Assembly: GCF_000614025.1 (NCBI RefSeq)
Contig: NZ_BAKF01000019.1
Span: 1-43,629 of the forward strand
Direction of reading: 5' to 3'
Length of the DNA: 43,629 bases
From: Prevotella aurantiaca JCM 15754
GTDB lineage: Bacteria > Bacteroidota > Bacteroidia > Bacteroidales > Bacteroidaceae
In this document: positions 8,067-16,356 of the stretch, one piece after another
Layout: each line of letters starts with the position of its first letter
Position numbering within the stretch: position 1 is the stretch's first letter
Program-made: the position numbers and the translations under genes
Notes under the pieces: generated by a model
Seen by the model: the letters and a program-made list of their open reading frames with translations, nothing else
What the model was told of the DNA's origin: nothing
Database searches by the model: none

Positions 8067-8540
8067 ATGAATCTATTTACAGATAGTAAGTTAGTGTATG
8101 AAGGTAGAAAATCTCTACTTTCAGAGTCGGAAATAAGGCAGTTATTGGAGATTACTGGTGATAAAATAAATAGCTTTATTCAATTTTATCAGACTTACGA
8201 TGGTATTCTTTTTCCAAAGCAAGCCATGATGTTTAGACACTTATTTTATTCTGTTGAAAAAGCTGATTGGGATAAAATAGAAATAGGTTTCTTTTTAAAA
8301 ATCGAAGATATAATTACTAATAGAAAGATTCTATTGGAAGAAGATAAGGAGTTAGAATGTTTTGTAAAAACTCATATTCCTTTTGCTGATGATGGCTGCG
8401 GTAATGATGTTTGGATAGAAATTTCAACAGGAATAATTAAGGCTTTTTACCATGAATATTCCATTGAAGAAGGATTAATAGAAATAGCTCCTAATTTTAA
8501 TGATTTTTGTTCTTCGTTAGAGAATTGGACGCTTAAATAA
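8067..8540 (+). CDS. SMI1/KNR4 (SUKH) immunity protein
   Basis: 157 aa, the intact member of the pair with 3343. The N-terminal helices ([20 protein letters not shown]), the central [10 protein letters not shown] strand-turn, and the late PFADDGCGNDVWIEISTG block followed by FNDFCSSLE match the SUKH order of elements: the G-N-D motif sits where SMI1 proteins carry their conserved glycine-aspartate turn. Cytosolic. SUKH proteins neutralise a wide range of nuclease and deaminase toxins. It sits first in a three-gene plus-strand run with 8635 and 9187. Confidence 0.75.
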   Translation: MNLFTDSKLVYEGRKSLLSESEIRQLLEITGDKINSFIQFYQTYDGILFPKQAMMFRHLFYSVEKADWDKIEIGFFLKIEDIITNRKILLEEDKELECFVKTHIPFADDGCGNDVWIEISTGIIKAFYHEYSIEEGLIEIAPNFNDFCSSLENWTLK

Positions 8541-8634
8541 ATCTTGCTATTTAATGCAATAAAACGCTATTTACATTTGCAAATAACAACTACTTTTTTG
8601 GGGGGCATTCTTACACGTCATTGATAAAATATTT

Positions 8635-9090
8635 ATGAACTATATAACAAAATTAAAACAAAATGAAGAGTTTGAATATTGGTTAGGGGCTGATAACGAA
8701 CAAATTCTTAATGTTGAAAACGAACTAAATATTAAACTTCCCAAGCAATACAAAATGTTTTTATCTCAATGTGGAATGTGCAATTTTGGAGATGTAAATA
8801 TATTGGGTATAGCAAAAGATGAAAATAGTGTTAGTTATTCGGTTGTGGAAGTTACGAAGCAAATGAGAAATGAACTAAATCTTTCAAACAATTTTATTGT
8901 ACTTAATTACGAAGTGGGCGAATATCTTACTTTATACAAGGTTTCTGAAAAAGAAGAATTAGACGATAGCACTATTTATGGGGTAAACGTGGCATATAAT
9001 GGTACAGAAAAAATGATTCTTGGAAAACCAGAAAAGCTTTTTTCGTCGTTCGAAGATTATTTTGAAGACTTTATCGAATTAGGTTCTTAA
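8635..9090 (+). CDS. SMI1/KNR4 family immunity protein
   Basis: 151 aa. NVENELNIKLPKQYKMFLSQ, then CGMCNFGDVNILGI, is the classic SMI1/KNR4 N-terminal signature (acidic helix, L-P-x-x-Y-K, then a glycine before the first strands). The C-terminal SFEDYFEDFIEL gives the usual final helix. Cytosolic, no signal. In the duplicated module this gene occupies the slot that holds an unrelated gene (4102-4692) in the other copy. It is followed by a probable toxin-tail fragment and the Imm26-like gene at 9187. Confidence 0.8.
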   Translation: MNYITKLKQNEEFEYWLGADNEQILNVENELNIKLPKQYKMFLSQCGMCNFGDVNILGIAKDENSVSYSVVEVTKQMRNELNLSNNFIVLNYEVGEYLTLYKVSEKEELDDSTIYGVNVAYNGTEKMILGKPEKLFSSFEDYFEDFIELGS

Positions 9091-9108
9091 AAATAAGTAG
9101 TTCTAATC

Positions 9109-9186
9109 AAGGCAGTTTTTTCCTACTATCTTTATTGATAATAATAGAAACGGAAAATGGCACAAACGAAAAATAATAAATAGGTT
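9109..9186 (+). pseudogene. Start-less fragment, probable toxin C-terminal tail
   Basis: An open frame reads FFPTIFIDNNRNGKWHKRKI and continues INRLW up to and across the ATG at 9187. The GKWHKRKI part matches GKWHRKKI in the fragment at 1903-2052. There is no start codon. I read it as the decayed end of a coding sequence fused against the downstream immunity gene. The similarity is seen by eye and covers only about 8 residues. Confidence 0.35.
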
Positions 9187-9672
9187 ATGGGTAAAAATAA
9201 ATATGGCAATGTTTATGAAATAGCATTATCCAATGGGAAATATGTTTATGTATGCTGGATAGAACAATTTAGTTTTGGAATATTCGATTATATTGCCGAA
9301 AAGCCTATTACAGATATAAATGATTTGTTATGTGTTGGATTTAAAACATATAAAGCATGTAAAGAAACAGCGGTTAGAAAAAAGATATGGAAATTGATAG
9401 GATATATTGATTTAGAAAAAGAGAATATCAGTTTTCCCGATTTGGCTGTATTTCTATCCTATAATAAAGAACTTTTTATTAAACAGTCGCAAGTTATGCG
9501 ACATGGCAACTTAATTAAAATACCAACCGATGAATATTTAGCTCTATTAAAGAAAGGATATATTTATGGTTTCTTCGACAACTATCAGACTTTTGAATTA
9601 TGGCTATCTGGCAATATAGAAAACTATCCTGAAAATGAAGAAATATTTCCTTTACCAGAAAAATATAGTTGA
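9187..9672 (+). CDS. Imm26-like immunity protein, copy 2
   Basis: 161 aa. About 60% identical by eye to 4967-5461 over its full length: KNKYGNVYEI, NGKYVYVCWIEQFSFGIFDY, then KETAVRKKIWKLIGYIDLEK and the common ending NEEIFPLPEKYS. It starts at a proper ATG, which helps define the TTG start of copy 1. The conserved tail and full length suggest both copies are functional. Two intact and one broken copy (19027) point to repeated duplication within the array. Confidence 0.72.
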   Translation: MGKNKYGNVYEIALSNGKYVYVCWIEQFSFGIFDYIAEKPITDINDLLCVGFKTYKACKETAVRKKIWKLIGYIDLEKENISFPDLAVFLSYNKELFIKQSQVMRHGNLIKIPTDEYLALLKKGYIYGFFDNYQTFELWLSGNIENYPENEEIFPLPEKYS

Positions 9673-9904
9673 GACGAATATGCTGAAAATAGTGCGTAAT
9701 TCTACTTTTATATCGCCTTATAATAGTGTTAAAACCGAACGAAAGACAATTTATTGTTGCTTTTCATCTTCCTATTAAGAAGGCAAAATTCAGCATATCA
9801 CGCACAAAATACACCCATATAAAGCCATATAAACAGGCGTAAAAATCACCATTTTGTAGCAAATAGAGTTCTGCTTTCTATGGTAATTCTCTTTTAACGA
9901 AACA

Positions 9905-10504
9905 TTATTTTGGCAACTCTATTAGTTTAAAAGCACTGTGTAAAAACGATAAAACATTGTTGTTTACATCTAATTTATAATTAAAGCTATTACTTTCTGT
10001 GTCTATTTTAATACAATCGTCGCATAATGATATTTCTTTTATAACTTCTTTTATAAACTGTGGTTTGTTTTTTACAACAAAGTATTGTTCCTCTTCGTTA
10101 AATATCCTTATGGAATCAATAACGTTATAATTTTTCACCTTACTTATATAAAGATGTTCAAACTTGTTGCCAGTAAAAAATAAGTCTATTTTATCAAGGT
10201 CGTTATTACTTTTAATATTTTTCCATTTATCCATTACAACTTTAAACCCCAACATATTAATATGGAAATATGTATTTATGGTAGCTGGAACAGATTTTTC
10301 ACCGATACTACATATTAAATGTTTTTTATTGGTATCTAAATTAACAAAATCAACAGTTGTAAGTTCAGATTCACCATTTGGATTTAAGTCTACCTTAAAT
10401 TCATCATTATTTCTTTTTATAAATTTTAAACCAGATGAAATTATAAGTTCCTCAATATTCGGATTATAATAAAATAGAAAATCTTTTGCTTCAATTTGTT
10501 TCAT
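9905..10504 (-). CDS. Hypothetical protein, immunity-array gene
   Basis: 199 aa, soluble, acidic, no signal peptide. The centre holds a beta-rich stretch (ATINTYFHINMLGFKVVMDK), and the C-terminal part is helical. I do not recognise the family. It is the last of four consecutive minus-strand genes (12200 to 9905) that share the promoter at 12417-12425; the gaps of 36 to 135 bases allow an operon. Confidence 0.6.
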   Translation of the reverse strand: MKQIEAKDFLFYYNPNIEELIISSGLKFIKRNNDEFKVDLNPNGESELTTVDFVNLDTNKKHLICSIGEKSVPATINTYFHINMLGFKVVMDKWKNIKSNNDLDKIDLFFTGNKFEHLYISKVKNYNVIDSIRIFNEEEQYFVVKNKPQFIKEVIKEISLCDDCIKIDTESNSFNYKLDVNNNVLSFLHSAFKLIELPK

Positions 10505-10639
10505 AATTTATTTGCAGCATCTTTTTTAACTTCCCACAAAATAAAAGTATTATGTAACCCCATCATTTTTAAGTGTAATTGTACAAAGCTACCGAATATA
10601 TTTTTTCTAAAAAAATAACAGCTTGGGAATAATGTAAAA

Positions 10640-10951
10640 CTACTTTTCTAACATTAATAGCAATTCCTCTTTTGAACTATTATAAGGCGGTTTCCATACT
10701 TTTTCTTCTTGTTCTATTATTTCATCATATTCCTCGTTTGATAATTGTTTTTCCATTGCAATCTGAAGAATATATCTTATATGTGCTAATTGGTCTAGGG
10801 TTTTATTCTCTCTAAAACCCAATAACAGTGCTAAAGCTGTCTCTTCTTTACCATAGAAACCAGATCCAATTTTATCTATATAGCCTATTGTTGTATCAAG
10901 AATGGACAATATCTCTTTATATTCTTGTTTGTTTAATACTAAGTTACTCAT
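10640..10951 (-). CDS. Small helical protein, immunity-array gene
   Basis: 103 aa, nearly all alpha-helical: EYKEILSILDTTIGYIDKIG, then a long acidic helix ELSNEEYDEIIEQEEKVW-like segment. No signal or membrane segment. The family is not recognised. Third in the minus-strand run 12200 to 9905, 40 bases after the stop of the 196-aa gene 10992-11582. Confidence 0.55.
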   Translation of the reverse strand: MSNLVLNKQEYKEILSILDTTIGYIDKIGSGFYGKEETALALLLGFRENKTLDQLAHIRYILQIAMEKQLSNEEYDEIIEQEEKVWKPPYNSSKEELLLMLEK

Positions 10952-10991
10952 TTGCTTATAATGTTTTACAATACTTTGTTGTTGCTAAAAT

Positions 10992-11582
10992 TTAATTCAA
11001 CGTTGTTATATTAAAGTTGTATTGTTCGTCTTCACGCGGATCGTTATAACTTGTAAACTCATCAGTATGTTCAAAGTTAAAACCATAACCATAAATGGTG
11101 CTATTGTCGGGCATTATTCTTTTTTTATAACCAGATATAGCCACACGATATTTGCCTTTTTCGAGTTTTATTCTGAATCCTTTATATAATGTTTCACCAT
11201 CTAAAGTCTGATAAGATAAATTTTCTAATGTTGGATTCTTAAATTGGCTTATTTTAAAATTTGCTAAACTCCCTAAAGAACCAATCCAAATGTTATTATC
11301 TTCAACATTTAGGTTAAAAGCATCATAGGTAAAAACTTTATTCCAATGGTCTTTTATAATTTCATCACTACCTATCAGAATTTCATAATCTATTGAATTG
11401 ATGGGCACAATAGGAATCCATACCCCTTTCTTTAATGATTCTATATATAATTCAGAATTATCCTGAAAGACTTTCAAGATATTTTTACTCTTTATTTGTT
11501 TACTTGTAAGAAACCTCTTTAAAGTTTCTATACAAACAACATAAATACCATAACTTTCGACTGATAGTGTTCTTTTTTCCAT
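10992..11582 (-). CDS. Hypothetical immunity-type protein
   Basis: 196 aa, soluble and beta-rich. The C-terminal third (FRIKLEKGKYRVAISGYKKR, then YGYGFNFEHTDEF and SYNDPREDEQYNFNI) is the most distinctive part; a FxxxxDPREDE-type ending recurs in small Bacteroidota immunity-like proteins as I remember them, but I cannot name the family. Second gene of the minus-strand run, 36 bases after 11619-12200. Confidence 0.6.
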   Translation of the reverse strand: MEKRTLSVESYGIYVVCIETLKRFLTSKQIKSKNILKVFQDNSELYIESLKKGVWIPIVPINSIDYEILIGSDEIIKDHWNKVFTYDAFNLNVEDNNIWIGSLGSLANFKISQFKNPTLENLSYQTLDGETLYKGFRIKLEKGKYRVAISGYKKRIMPDNSTIYGYGFNFEHTDEFTSYNDPREDEQYNFNITTLN

Positions 11583-11618
11583 AATTTATTTTTTGTAGAA
11601 TAATTATATTACTTATAA

Positions 11619-12200
11619 TTAAATACTACAGACTTCTATTAAATCCTTTTCTATTATTAGTTTGTGTTCAATTAGCTTTTCTGTTATTTCTTGGGAAGCA
11701 AATAAACAATAGTCTTGTTCAAAATCAAATCCGAACTCTAAATTGCTTCTGTAAAAAGTATTTGGTTTCAGTTTTTGAAACACATCGGCATCAATATACA
11801 GAGGAACACTACCATAAATGCCCATATACGAACCGCACTCATTGCATTTATTTTCAAATTCAATGGGACGTTTTGCCTCGTTAAGCATAATTTGTTGAGA
11901 ACATTCTATCAGATAAAAGTCTTTACTTTTAGGTATAGAATAGAACATAAGCCCTTGCCAATTTGATATTTCATACAAATCTTTAAATTTTTGCGATACC
12001 ATTTTAAAGCCATCATAACTTCCTGATAAATGATATTTCTTTCTTTTTATCTTATATGTAGGCAAATGTTCTTCTATAAGACTTCTTTTATTCAAAATCA
12101 TCTTGCAAGTAGGGCAGGTTATATACTTGTGTCTGTCTACTTTGCTAACGTTTAACAAATAACTGTCATTATCATAAAATTGCAGCTCAAAGTATTTCAT
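11619..12200 (-). CDS. Zinc-binding protein with two CxxC motifs, immunity-type
   Basis: 193 aa from the ATG at 12200; an ATG at 12209 adds three residues and cannot be excluded. CPTC lies at about residues 29-32 and CNECG at about 118-122, with long beta-rich stretches between, so a split zinc ribbon is likely. The order resembles double-CxxCG motif proteins found next to toxins, where a metal-bound core supports the fold. First gene of the minus-strand run led by the promoter at 12417-12425. Confidence 0.62.
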   Translation of the reverse strand: MKYFELQFYDNDSYLLNVSKVDRHKYITCPTCKMILNKRSLIEEHLPTYKIKRKKYHLSGSYDGFKMVSQKFKDLYEISNWQGLMFYSIPKSKDFYLIECSQQIMLNEAKRPIEFENKCNECGSYMGIYGSVPLYIDADVFQKLKPNTFYRSNLEFGFDFEQDYCLFASQEITEKLIEHKLIIEKDLIEVCSI

Positions 12201-12416
12201 AATTAACATTCTGTATTTTTTAATTCAGGATCTGTATTTTTTATCTATATGCCCTGCCAATTCCATATTTTTCAAAATCTGTTTAGAAAATTCTCACATA
12301 TATTTAGGGTCAGAATGATGTACATACGTAGCACTTAATTCGAATATATAAACCTCCATATTTAAATTTTTAACGAAAGTATATAATTATACGCTGTAAA
12401 ACAGAAATGTACAACT

Positions 12417-12425
12417 GCAAATGTA
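12417..12425 (-). promoter_or_regulatory. Promoter -7 element with array leader
   Basis: TACATTTGC on the minus strand, followed by AGTTGTACATTTCTGTTTTA, a diverged copy of the shared leader. It is the likely promoter of the 12200-9905 run. Confidence 0.6.
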
Positions 12426-13122
12426 GTTATTTACTCTGATTCTTCGTTCTTTTATTATCAAAATTTCTTTATTTTGAATATTTTTTATCCTCTTACCATA
12501 TTTATATTTCTTTGGTTGTAAAATTATCTAACGATAAGTGAAACCTTTACTCTCACCCATTATTCAATAGCCTTTTCTATTTCAGAGCTACAAAAAATCT
12601 ACAGTCTTTGGATTGCAAAAAAAGCGGAATTACCTACATAAAAACAATTCTGCAAAGATTTATATGCGAATTTAGTTTTACCAGATAGCTACAGCTAAGA
12701 AATTTATTATTAAAAAATAAAAAATTATAATTATAAATTTTATTTTTATAATAATAAACTCGGGTATTTATTATTAAATTTTTTCTAACCAATAATTTCC
12801 ATTTCCAAACCATACATTTTCTTATTTTGTATAAGAACTATGTTATATTGTTTCTTCTCTCAAACAGTGTCTCTGTAAAAAATGTATTATCAAGCATATC
12901 TATGGCAAACATTTACATCTGCAGATGCAAGGAACGATAGAACGATATTACATATTGATGAAAAATGTAATTAAGCTAAATCATTATTTCTGTCTCTCTG
13001 AACAGGAATGTGTATTTAGAGTAAGGGGAGAAAATAAAAAAAATACGAGAAACAATAAAGCAAAATTCAATTAACAAAAGAATTTTTAATAATGAAAGAA
13101 TGAAATATGAGAAATAAATAAC
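12426..13122. other. Gene-free AT-rich stretch
   Basis: About 700 bases between two divergent promoters. I see no credible gene on either strand. It contains the AT-rich palindromic element at 12701-12785. The rest is simple AT-rich sequence that may be decayed coding DNA, but no frame longer than about 30 codons stands out. Confidence 0.6.
12701..12785. repeat. AT-rich palindromic element
   Basis: AAATTATAATTATAAATTTT and flanking TTATTATTA / TAATAATAA blocks form overlapping inverted repeats. Same family as 4811, 7774, 21261, 28732 and 36361. Confidence 0.65.
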
Positions 13123-13152
13123 TACTTTTGCAATTGTACACTTTTGTTGTCA
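13123..13152 (+). promoter_or_regulatory. Promoter/leader repeat, copy at 13123
   Basis: TACTTTTGC (13123-13131) followed by AATTGTACACTTTTGTTGTC, a variant of the shared leader. A reverse copy lies at 13718-13736, so the gene 13261-13698 is bracketed by inverted copies. Confidence 0.55.
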
Positions 13153-13165
13153 GTTCCTTTAAATT

Positions 13166-13249
13166 ATGAAGGTTGGGCTGGAAGCAAAAAAAGATGAAAC
13201 GTTAACTAATAAGGAGATGCTATTAAGACAGCAAATTATTGACATTTAA
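13166..13249 (+). pseudogene. Short coding fragment, probable toxin tail
   Basis: A 27-codon frame starting ATG, reading KVGLEAKKDETLTNKEMLLR and ending QQIIDI, 11 bases before the next gene. In the neighbouring frame the upstream bases read NYEGWAGSKKR, which joins naturally to KDETLTNKEML after a one-base shift. That makes a frameshifted 3' end of a larger coding sequence more likely than a real small gene. The position directly before 13261 matches the toxin-then-immunity order. Confidence 0.4.
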
Positions 13250-13260
13250 TTGTTTGACAG

Positions 13261-13698
13261 ATGGAAATTATTGTAAGTTCTGTAATAGGCGGGCAATTAA
13301 AGCCTGAAGTTGAAATGGAGAAAAATCTGCATCAAATAATAATTGAAATGAGGAAAAATCTAAAAAAGCAGTTTTTAAATATTTCCTTTGAAGGACTTGC
13401 CAAAATAAAAATCAATTTATACATAAGTGGCGATGTTTCAGAATATAGTTCCAAATCGGGAATAACAAAATGTAGATACTTTCAGAAAAAGAATGAGTTA
13501 GTTTCCGAATTTTGCATTGATAGATATTATTGGAATTCTGAACCAATGCTCGATACGAAAAAGAAATTTCTATTATTTTTAGAGAGTTCGTTTATAAATT
13601 TAGGGATTTTGATTAAGGAAAAACTAAAATCTAAAGGATATAAATTTGATAGTGAGATGTTTAAAGAAATAGCTTTAAAAAGTTTAATAGCACTATAG
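13261..13698 (+). CDS. Hypothetical immunity-type protein
   Basis: 145 aa, soluble, no signal peptide. The central strands KIKINLYISGDVSEYSSKSG, followed by FCIDRYYW, and a helical Lys-rich C-terminus give an alpha/beta layout. It resembles small immunity proteins in general appearance, but I cannot name a family with confidence. It directly follows the coding fragment 13166-13249 and is bracketed by inverted leader repeats. Confidence 0.6.
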   Translation: MEIIVSSVIGGQLKPEVEMEKNLHQIIIEMRKNLKKQFLNISFEGLAKIKINLYISGDVSEYSSKSGITKCRYFQKKNELVSEFCIDRYYWNSEPMLDTKKKFLLFLESSFINLGILIKEKLKSKGYKFDSEMFKEIALKSLIAL

Positions 13699-13717
13699 AA
13701 TGGAAAACGACAATGAA

Positions 13718-13736
13718 TATTACAACAAAAGTGCAC
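13718..13736 (-). repeat. Leader repeat fragment (reverse)
   Basis: On the minus strand this reads TTGTGCACTTTTGTTGTAAT, matching the leader core of the copy at 13123-13152 but without a -7 element. Confidence 0.55.
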
Positions 13737-13773
13737 AAAACCAAAATAATAACCAAAAAACGGAAGTAAAGAA

Positions 13774-14634
13774 ATGGAATTAGATAAAACAATTAGAGAA
13801 AATTTAGATGGAGATTATTTAACAATCCACGTGGAAAATTTTAAAGAAGGTGTGGAATATGCTGCTCAAAAAAAGTTACAACAAATACATTTAATAGGTG
13901 GTAGGGCAAAAAATGTTATTGTAGACTTTAAGGAACTTAACAAATTGTCTGAAACGTTGCAAGATATATCTTTCATTCAAGATATTGGAAACGTGATTAA
14001 TTTTGAATCTATTTACAATCTCAAAGAAATGAGAAAGATATATATTCATGATAAACAGAAGTTTACATTCGATGTCTCGCGATTTACAAAGCTCCAACAT
14101 TTAGGTGGTGATTATTGGAATGGATTAATTAATTTAGACAAGGCTTATTCTTTAACATCTTTGGTAATTTGTAAGTATCCTTTTCCAAACTTAGTACAAT
14201 TTTCTGCATTGCGAAACCTCGAAATACTACATATTTATGGTTCAAAAATCCAGAATTTAGATGGTGTGGAGAAACTTTCAATTAGAGAACTTTCTCTTGC
14301 GAGAAATAATAAACTTGACGACATACATAAAATTAATGAAGTTTCCAGTTTAGAAAATTTGGAGATTGAATGTTGTAAGAAACTTTTAGATTTCTCATTT
14401 CTTAAAGATAACTCCTATATTGAGGATTTATTCATTGACAAACTGGACTCTATTGATTTTGTAGAATCTATGCCTAATCTAAAGAAAATAAACTTTTGGA
14501 ATTGTAAGGACGGAAATATGACTCCATTATTAAAGTCGCAGTCGTTAGAAGATGTGAACTTTTATCCCAATAAGAGGCATTATACACATACTCTTAAAGA
14601 AATAGAAGAAATAAGGCAAAAGAAAGATAAATAA
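13774..14634 (+). CDS. Leucine-rich-repeat protein
   Basis: 286 aa without signal peptide. From about residue 85 to 260 it shows spaced L-x-x-L-x-I/L units (for example LRNLEILHIYGSKIQNLDGV and ELSLARNNKLDD), each about 20-22 residues, as in LRR solenoids. Cytosolic LRR proteins of this size occur in immunity arrays and bind protein partners through the concave face; a role against a toxin is inferred from location only. It is followed 65 bases later by the SUKH-like gene 14700. Confidence 0.7.
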   Translation: MELDKTIRENLDGDYLTIHVENFKEGVEYAAQKKLQQIHLIGGRAKNVIVDFKELNKLSETLQDISFIQDIGNVINFESIYNLKEMRKIYIHDKQKFTFDVSRFTKLQHLGGDYWNGLINLDKAYSLTSLVICKYPFPNLVQFSALRNLEILHIYGSKIQNLDGVEKLSIRELSLARNNKLDDIHKINEVSSLENLEIECCKKLLDFSFLKDNSYIEDLFIDKLDSIDFVESMPNLKKINFWNCKDGNMTPLLKSQSLEDVNFYPNKRHYTHTLKEIEEIRQKKDK

Positions 14635-14699
14635 TGTGGGGTTAGTTCTTTTATGAAGCATTGGAAGATGTTACACAAACAATTAATAAAACCATTAGT

Positions 14700-15128
14700 A
14701 TGCTAAGTAAAGCCATAATTAATTATTTAAAAGAAAATAATTTTTATCTAGAAAAAGAAGAAAAAAACTATACAAAAGCTCTTTTAGATTTGGGAATAAA
14801 TCTAAACTCTGATTTGGCATATTTCTGTTTACATACAACGGAAATGAGTTTTAAAGGGAGAATTGGTAGTATTGATAATATTTGTTGGTATTTAATATAC
14901 TCAACGTATGCTCAAAGAATAGAATCTTTGCAATGCTTTTTAGGTTTACCAAAAGAGTATATTCCATTAGATAGCTTTGAAACAGAGGGCGGTTTTTTCT
15001 ACAATCGGGAAACAGAAGAAGTTTTGGAACTTGAACTTGGACAGAAATTAATTGATTTTCAAAATGGAAAACTCCAACCACAGTGGCAAAGTTTTAATTC
15101 TTTCTTGGAATGGTTTTTCGAATTATGA
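14700..15128 (+). CDS. SUKH-like immunity protein, copy 2
   Basis: 142 aa from the ATG at 14700. An upstream in-frame TTG (14661) adds 13 residues, but the paralog 6552-6983 begins with MLSEKVKNYL, which aligns exactly with MLSKAIINYL here. Shared blocks are LGLPKEYIPLDSFETEGGFF and FNSFLEWFFEL. It is a SMI1/KNR4-superfamily protein, cytosolic. The two copies are about 8 kb apart and roughly 55% identical by eye. Confidence 0.7.
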   Translation: MLSKAIINYLKENNFYLEKEEKNYTKALLDLGINLNSDLAYFCLHTTEMSFKGRIGSIDNICWYLIYSTYAQRIESLQCFLGLPKEYIPLDSFETEGGFFYNRETEEVLELELGQKLIDFQNGKLQPQWQSFNSFLEWFFEL

Positions 15129-15274
15129 GGCTTTTAGCATGGCTTACTTAGACTTTAGCAAACACCTTTTGGTTGTTAAGTAGCGATATTCAGAAAATTT
15201 TAAAAAAATGTTTGTCAGTATTATATAAAAACAAGAAGTTACACCCTAAGAATATACCCTAAAAACTATATATT

Positions 15275-15634
15275 ATGTTTAAATTAGAATTTAAAGCAAA
15301 AACTATTGTAGCAACAAAGAATAGCAAAGACAACTATTATATGGTTGGTTTTGCAGATGATAAATATAATTATAAGAATTATATATTGTTTCAAAGACCA
15401 ATTATGTTAAATAATGATGACGATCCAGATGCTGACTTAAACGGATTATATGCTGAATGTAATGGTGATATATGTTATAATGCTTGTAAGTCTGTGCGAA
15501 TAACAAATAAAAGTTGCGTATTTATAGTTCAAGATAGTACTATCATCGTAGATTTAGAAAATATAAAAATAAATAAACGTTTTATAGAATATAGCAAGTG
15601 TATCTTTAAAGACTTGTTGGTTCTTGATATTTAA
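15275..15634 (+). CDS. Imm10-like immunity protein
   Basis: 119 aa, beta-rich, no signal. The pattern NYILFQRPIMLNNDDDPDAD, then GLYAECNGDICYNACKSVRI and a terminal hydrophobic strand, follows the layout I remember for Imm10: a F/L-QR strand, an acidic loop, then a Y-x-E-x-N strand. The match is partial, so the family is tentative. It stands alone between 14700-15128 and a decayed toxin tail. Confidence 0.55.
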   Translation: MFKLEFKAKTIVATKNSKDNYYMVGFADDKYNYKNYILFQRPIMLNNDDDPDADLNGLYAECNGDICYNACKSVRITNKSCVFIVQDSTIIVDLENIKINKRFIEYSKCIFKDLLVLDI

Positions 15635-15673
15635 CCCATTTTGTTTCTATTATTAAGTGCAATATTTTTGTGT

Positions 15674-15846
15674 TTAGAGGAACGTAAGGAGAGAAAAAAT
15701 GGTAGAGTAGGGGCAACAATAAATTCTTCTTCATTCCGTTTTTTTAACGAGAACAACAAATATCCAAAGTTCGTTCTATTTTCGTTACTTATGACGTAGT
15801 TGCAACCAATGGAAATAAAATGAATTCAAAACAATTTAGTAATTAA
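15674..15846 (+). pseudogene. Decayed toxin C-terminal tail, GRVGATI type
   Basis: A frame without start reads LEERKERKNGRVGATINSSS and continues FRFFNENNKYPKFV to TAG 15797-15799. After a frameshift near 15784 it continues VTYDVVATNGNK to TAA 15844-15846. The combined product aligns with the fragment at 17533-17807 (RRVGATIILSSFR, then VHYEVKLNGK). It ends 16 bases before the immunity-type gene 15863. Base-level similarity is also evident: GAGTAGGGGCAACAATAA is shared. The toxin identity is unknown. Confidence 0.55.
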
Positions 15847-15862
15847 CATTAGAATTAAAATT

Positions 15863-16294
15863 ATGGATACATCTATTGAAGATACTATTAAAGAGAGATT
15901 TGTCTCATTCTATAAGGCTATGAATTATTGGTACCTTTATTGTAATAATTTGGAAGATGACGAAACTCTCACCGATTTAGAGATAACAAATAAACAAAAA
16001 GAGGAGATTAAGGCTATTTTTGATAAATATTGCACAAAAAAGGAAAGAAAAAATGGACTTCCAAATGTTATATCGTTTGAGGTTTTTTCTTCTGAAGATG
16101 ACTTTCCTAAGATGACAATTACCAGTATAAATATTGATATGAAAAAAAGAATTGCTATTCTTGAAGTGGAAATAGAAGATGCCCTTAATTCGAAATATCA
16201 ATATATTTTAAAAAAATGTAGAGAAGAGTGGTTAATTGACTCTCGAAAGAGATATAGTAACTGGAAAAAGAAGTGGATAATAGAGGGATTATAA
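15863..16294 (+). CDS. NTF2-like immunity protein
   Basis: 143 aa. An N-terminal helix pair (IKERFVSFYKAMNYWY), beta strands ending in YQYILKKCREEWLIDSRKRY and the tail SNWKKKWIIEGL fit the NTF2-fold immunity type, where a cone-shaped sheet closes with a Trp-rich strand. Cytosolic. It lies 16 bases after the GRVGATI toxin tail, so it was probably the immunity gene for that toxin. Confidence 0.6.
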   Translation: MDTSIEDTIKERFVSFYKAMNYWYLYCNNLEDDETLTDLEITNKQKEEIKAIFDKYCTKKERKNGLPNVISFEVFSSEDDFPKMTITSINIDMKKRIAILEVEIEDALNSKYQYILKKCREEWLIDSRKRYSNWKKKWIIEGL

Positions 16295-16356
16295 AGTTGT
16301 TTATCAAAAATATAATATGCAAGTCATAAAGAGACTTTTTGAAACAAGAAAAAGTA

